The notes beneath the pieces are model-generated. The model was not told the DNA's origin. It was given only the letters and a program-made list of their open reading frames with translations, and ran no database searches. A stretch of DNA of 9,725 nucleotides from a bacterium (GTDB lineage: Bacteria; ARS69). Positions within the stretch are counted from its first letter, which is position 1. Each line of letters opens with the position of its first letter. Location: assembly GCA_025774865.1 (NCBI GenBank), contig JALGZO010000305.1, forward strand, positions 1-9,725, read 5' to 3'. Both the position numbers and the translations under genes were made by a program. Positions 9,501-9,725 of the stretch are shown piece after piece.

Positions 9501-9725
9501 CGATCGTGAGCGTCGCCGACTTCGGGCCGGCCACCGCAGGCGCGAAGGTCACGTCCACGGTGTGCGAGTCACCCGGAGCCACGGTGAATGGCCCAGCGCC
9601 CGACAGGATGCCGAACTCCGCGGCATCCGGTCCCGCGATGGTCGTGGCCGAGACGCTGAGCGTCGTCGTTCCCTCGTTCCGGACGACGAACCCCTGCGAG
9701 GAGCTCGCCGTCACGAGCACGCTCC
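598..9725 (-). CDS. Giant secreted repeat protein: 21 choice-of-anchor D/ASH Ig-like repeats, three insert domains and a C-terminal sorting domain (5' end outside window)
   Basis: One frame stays open from the window edge to a TAG at 598-600, giving at least 3,040 residues. Residues are numbered here from the GTG at 9718-9720. The protein is built of Ig-like repeats with the pattern P-[DE]-I-A-V-x-P, then HD[YWF]G, then a [VR]NEGTxDL strand, GPDAAEF, PFTLAPGDS, VEVSFxP, and SDDPDE before LxGxGV. This is the choice-of-anchor D / ASH family, common in extracellular bacterial proteins. Repeats occupy residues 1-1272, 1495-2141 and 2364-2695. Unrecognised inserts occupy 1273-1494, 2142-2363 and 2696-2921. 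A FlgD-Ig/Por-like sorting domain covers about 2952-3040. There are no stops or frameshifts. The GTG is unlikely to be the true start: the preceding in-frame codon is sense and the residues after it match the middle of a repeat, so the signal peptide should lie beyond 9725. The probable role is a surface or secreted stalk or adhesin; the ligand is unknown. Confidence 0.93.
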   Translation of the reverse strand, partial: SVLVTASSSQGFVVRNEGTTTLSVSATTIAGPDAAEFGILSGAGPFTVAPGDSHTVDVTFAPAVAGPKSATLTIASDDFDETSLDVSLAGLGIAPEIAVSPISHDYGGVADSASQVFTVVNEGTSDLDVASTTLGGPDAAEFAIVAGAGPFTLTPGDSAMIQVSFTPATLGTKTATLRISSDDVDEGIVDVALTGRGVEPDIAVVPAAHDWGDVILSSSVVHVFTVLNEGTLDLSVTATTLEGPDAAELTIVTGGGPFTLAPGDSAAVEVSFDPATLGPKSAALRFTSDDRDESPLDVPLAGRAVAPEIRAGQSLEWGDVLVGQAVPQSLDIHNDGTSDLHVTGTTILGADAADFTVTSGGAPYTLSPGDSTSVEVTFAPASPGARAATLRIETDDLDEPVVDVDLSGTGIVPDVALDPTAHDYGAVLVSASSSRSFTVRNEGTAALNVTATTLEGADAAEFGIVLGAAPFTLAPGDSHSVEVSFAPVSPSAKTAALRVASDDPDEATLDALLSGTGVVPDIAIDPTSHDFGGVIPTNTVTQTFHVVNEGSADLSTTAASVVGTDATEFSIVVGTGPFTLAPGDSATVEVSFSPVTVGAKTATLRIPSDDPDENPLDVPRTGGGILADIAVTPLAHDWGELLVGTSATRSFTVVNEGTSDLSVTGTPIEGPDAAEFEVVAGSAPFTLAAGDSLVVEVSCAPVAAGGKTASLRFTSNDPDESPLDVALAATAVSPDIAVDPITHDWGAIRVSTSAPAFFEVRNVGTSILNVSATTLTGADAGEFTILAGGAPLTLAPGDSASVEVSFVPASEGAKSATLSIASDDVDAPVVDVTLAGQGTTSNIAVEPAALAWGGLRLTESESRTVLVTNAGTADLNGSGSSIEGDHAADFAIIAGGGAFLLAPGESLSVEVSFQPSALGARDAALRFATDDPDEPTLDVPLAGTGVEPDIAVDPASADFGPALRSDTVFRTFAVVNEGTHELTATATTLEGVDASDFAFVTGGTPFTLAPAESLTVEVSFQPSSLGAKSATLRFATDDPDEPVLDVPLAGHGVEPDIDVSPTSYDWGDLRVGRDSSAFFVARNQGTSDLHVTPGLLGPDAGDWSVVTGGGASTVPPGDSVAVEVSFSPLAPGSRTASLRLTSDDPDESPVDVALDGNGLPATAPEITLVPGSHDYGSVYLGSSLPTPLVIRNDGDADLNVASVTLGGVDASDFSIDSGAGTFAVAPGASHSLSVSFQPSALGPKSAAITVTSDDEDEGISVIALSGEGVEAPAGGDIAFVEGHGGGSSSSNVVTSPTVGAGGPDLYLAAVAMKPLRNVVDVTGLGLTWARIDAQCAGRSQTGVEVWAAMGPGSAGAVTATFASSPSNATIHVTRYAGADPANPIGSLVSGNTNGEEGVCSGGIDGVPYSFNLTTGGAQAWVYNAASMRVRTHTPGVLFTERADFVQGTGGQAAGIAVQDRLVATAGAVTVDGAFNKKVDWAVVGLEIRAGAGGGGPVIAASPASHDFGAVGVGGGGPSQTFVIRNDGDADLQVTAANLEGPDAAVFAISTGGAPFTLAPAATHSIEVTFAPATVGPKSATLRLSSNDAAHNPFDVTLAGLGVAPEISVSPASHDYGDVPRTTSANQTFVIGNEGTADLQITSMTLEGTDAAEFAIASGGGATTVASGDSATVDVEFTPASLGPKSASLRIESDDADESSLSVALIGQGVEPDIAVAPTSQDWGDVVSGASVPSAIRVVNEGTSLLSVGATTLTGPNAGDFAVTSGAAPFAVAPGDSHFVEVTFAPTVAGAKTATLRIESDDPDKGTVDVDLAGNGLAPDISVDPASHDFGGTPVGVPVVRSSVVRNAGTSDLQVTATTLEGVDPADFAITAGGGPFVLAAGDSSTVEVTFAPLSPGPKDAVLRFGNDDPDENPFDVTLSGLGFGPDIAVTPTSHDFGGLLLGDSSSVVFDVVNEGSSDLAVTATTLVGVDAAEFGIVAGGGSATLTPGDTLSVEVSFQPSSLGAKTAALRVVSDDPDEGTIDADLTGTGVLPTAPDITVTPLAHDYGAVSPGGVAPQAFEVRNDGDADLQVGSVDLAGSHASEFSIDSGGGAFTLIPGGTRDVVVSFRPASLGSKAAALAITSDDADEGVVNVALSGTGASAPANIALEETQTGGSTASFVVSSASLAPAPDDLYLAAVSMKSLQAVTAVDGLGLAWTRLDAQCAGRHQTGIEVWMARGASGGGAVTATFADAPENATIVVTRYSGVDAASPVGDIVSVNTNGVDGLCEGGADTAAYSLNLTTGTPGAWAYSAVSMRARTHTPGAGLTERADFVQGTGGGASGIAVQDRLEPTAGATVVDGSFNRSTDWGAIALEIRPGAPANAPDIAVAPSAHDFGSLVAGSGSATSPFTIRNTGNQTLDVTGTSIVGADAGEFAIVAGGGAATITPGDSTTVEVRFAPSSVGAKTAALRIASNDPDEDPLDVALTGTGVAAPTPDVAMSPSAHDYGAVPVTASSSRTFAILNQGSADLSVTGSTLTGPDAGEFVILSGSGAATVAPGDSALVEVAFQPSTIGAKSANLEVASDDPDEAVVSVSLDGTGAPPPAPQIAVAPASYDFGDVVADSGQATHAFQVHNLGDLDLSLTGTMIVGTDSSEFAIISGGGPATITPGDSAAINVRFAPTTIGPKSAMLRITSDDPDDPVVDATLAGTGIDAPVGGGVVVFEQVVTGGSSGSSSVATTGPITGATGHLYVAAVATKSYRLVTNVTGLGLTWTPVTDQCSGRGQTGLNVWSAIGTPSGDGVVTATLESAPSNAVITVSRYSGVLSSDPIGAVLSGNTLGENGTCSGGLDNAAYSFDFTTTVDGAVVFGAATMRTKAHTPGPGFVERIEHSIPDGGNTVSIAVMDQTIVSPSIVPLAGSLSGSTDWTVVGLEIKPGAPAALALRAPDDASIDDDPAAVTGTTNPVRIEPATFEFTRLYPNPFRATTTIEYVLPEAAHVSVALYNAQGRLVRRLVDGQHAAGPKRVSWDARDTFGERVGPGVYFVRITTRGEVRTKKVVLRR
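601..867 (-). other. C-terminal sorting domain, FlgD-Ig / type IX secretion (Por) type
   Basis: Residues about 2952-3040 read LYPNPF, then a T-T-I-E-Y strand, VSVALYNAQGRLVRRLV, a GxxxVSWDARD turn with VGPGVYFVRI, and end KKVVLRR just before the TAG. This order (YPNPF, IxYxLP, V-x-Y-x-x-x-GRxV, W-D-x-x-D, G-V-Y-F, K-K-x-V-L) is the hallmark of FlgD-Ig-like and Por-secretion-tail domains. In FCB bacteria such domains direct proteins through the type IX system and are anchored or removed at the cell surface. No secretion genes are visible here, so the route is inferred from the domain alone. Confidence 0.85.
958..1635 (-). other. Insert domain C (third, more divergent copy of the unrecognised domain)
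   Basis: Residues 2696-2921, about 226 residues. It keeps the same ordered landmarks as copies A and B: a Gly/Ser-rich entry (GGSSGSSS), LYVAAVATK, VTGLGLTW, DQCSGRGQTG, NVWSAIG, VVTATLESAPSNA, VSRYSG, SGNTLGENGTCSGG, YSFDFTT, MRTKAHTPG, ER, SIAVMDQ and DWTVVGLEIKPGA. Cysteines are at residues 2759 and 2824. It needs small insertions to align with A and B, and the ERADFVQGTGG segment is replaced by an unrelated stretch (ERIEHSIPDGG). It sits closest to the C-terminus and is followed by an Asp-rich linker (residues 2922-2951, including DDASIDDD). Confidence 0.8.
1636..2631 (-). repeat. Repeat block 3: three choice-of-anchor D/ASH units
   Basis: Units in base coordinates are: 19 2299-2631, 20 1969-2298, 21 1636-1968. 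They are slightly longer (110-111 residues) than most of block 1 because of Pro/Ala-rich linkers at their ends (GVAAPT, GAPPPA, GIDAPV). The middle loop has the form GGGxATITPGDS or SGAATVAPGDS rather than GPFTLAPGDS, so the three resemble each other more than a generic block 1 unit. Unit 21 has YDFG instead of HDFG and NLGDLDL in the N-x-G strand. Confidence 0.9.
2632..3297 (-). other. Insert domain B (second copy of the unrecognised domain)
   Basis: Residues 2142-2363, exactly 222 residues like insert A and alignable to it without gaps. Shared landmarks in order are: DLYLAAV, MKSL, GLGLAW, LDAQCAGR-QTG, EVW, GAVTATFA, ENATIVVTRYSG, NTNG, LCEGG, YSLNLTTG, RTHTPG, ERADFVQGTGG, GIAVQDRL and a final DW...LEIRPGA. 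Cysteines are at residues 2203 and 2267, the same positions within the domain as in copy A. Well over half of the aligned residues are identical by eye, which makes A and B the most recently separated pair of the three. Fold and ligand are unknown. Confidence 0.8.
3298..5238 (-). repeat. Repeat block 2: six choice-of-anchor D/ASH units
   Basis: Units in base coordinates are: 13 4915-5238, 14 4594-4914, 15 4273-4593, 16 3952-4272, 17 3622-3951, 18 3298-3621. Each keeps the HD[YF]G or QDWG turn near residue 10, the N-x-G strand, the APGDS-like loop, VEVxFxP and LxGxG. Unit 13 is atypical: it lacks the acidic DDxDE motif (NDAAH instead) and carries a GVGGGGP loop. Unit 17 ends in an LPTA linker, and unit 18 is the FSIDSG subtype placed directly before insert B, matching the arrangement of units 11 and 12 before insert A. 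Confidence 0.9.
5239..5904 (-). other. Insert domain A (unrecognised 222-residue domain)
   Basis: Residues 1273-1494 break the Ig-like repeat pattern. The segment begins with a Gly/Ser-rich stretch (GGGSSSS). It then has LYLAAVAMK, GLGLTW, DAQCAGRSQTG with VEVW, AVTATF, VTRYAG, GVCSGG, YSFNLTT, RTHTPG, ERADFVQGTGG, IAVQD and a closing DWAVVGLEIR. The alternating hydrophobic strands, small-residue turns and closing LEIR strand suggest an all-beta, jelly-roll-like extracellular fold, but that is inference. Two cysteines, at residues 1334 and 1398, are conserved in the other two copies. I do not recognise a named family. Insert B aligns with it without gaps. Confidence 0.8.
5905..9725 (-). repeat. 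Repeat block 1: at least 12 tandem choice-of-anchor D/ASH units
   Basis: Protein-level tandem repeats inside the giant gene. Unit boundaries in base coordinates are: 1 (partial) 9442-9725, 2 9127-9441, 3 8806-9126, 4 8488-8805, 5 8167-8487, 6 7846-8166, 7 7525-7845, 8 7204-7524, 9 6883-7203, 10 6562-6882, 11 6235-6561, 12 5905-6234. Units 5-10 are all exactly 107 residues, which gives a 321-base period. Unit 4 has a degenerate start (SLEWG in place of HDWG). Unit 9 has ALAWG. Unit 11 is shortened in its central loop. Unit 6 has RTGGG where others have L-x-G-x-G. Units 9 and 10 are unusually alike. Unit 12 is a distinct subtype (NDGDADL, FSIDSG) that precedes insert A. The bases are much more diverged than the residues, so these are old duplications under protein-level constraint. 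Confidence 0.9.

Noticed and set aside
598-9725. CRISPR array or DNA-level satellite, suggested by regular ~321-base periodicity
   Set aside because: The period is that of a protein repeat in a continuous reading frame. Bases diverge strongly between units and there are no short identical repeats with unique spacers.

Overview
The window is almost entirely one very large minus-strand gene, followed downstream by the start of a second minus-strand gene. Base composition is strongly GC-rich by eye. The large gene ends in a FlgD-Ig/Por-type C-terminal sorting domain with the signature LYPNPF and a basic tail, which is typical of secreted proteins in the FCB superphylum. High GC plus this tail suggests a GC-rich FCB-type lineage, for example Candidatus Eisenbacteria or a relative. 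That placement is an inference from style, not a marker-gene result.

Layout, read in the direction of transcription (high to low coordinates). Positions 9725 to 598 hold one uninterrupted reading frame of at least 3,040 codons, open at the window edge. It encodes 21 tandem Ig-like repeats of the choice-of-anchor D / ASH (ASPM-SPD-2-Hydin) type, about 105-111 residues each. The repeats are split by three copies of a different domain of about 222-226 residues that I do not recognise. The order is: at least 12 repeats, insert A, 6 repeats, insert B, 3 repeats, insert C, a short linker, then the sorting domain. A 135-base gap (463-597) follows, with a weak promoter-like sequence. Positions 462 to 1 hold the N-terminal 154 residues of a membrane protein that looks like a MOP-superfamily (Wzx-like) polysaccharide flippase; it runs off the window.

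The large protein is best read as a secreted, surface-located fibrous or adhesin-like stalk, with Ig-like beads as spacers and the three inserts as possible binding modules. The neighbouring flippase suggests a cell-envelope or exopolysaccharide setting. No experimental role can be assigned from sequence alone. The most interesting structure is the higher-order organisation of the big gene: the unit just before an insert is a distinct subtype, and this [unit + insert] pair appears to have been duplicated as a block of about 1 kb. Apart from insert-domain copies and the repeats, no tRNA, rRNA, CRISPR array, insertion sequence or defence system was seen.
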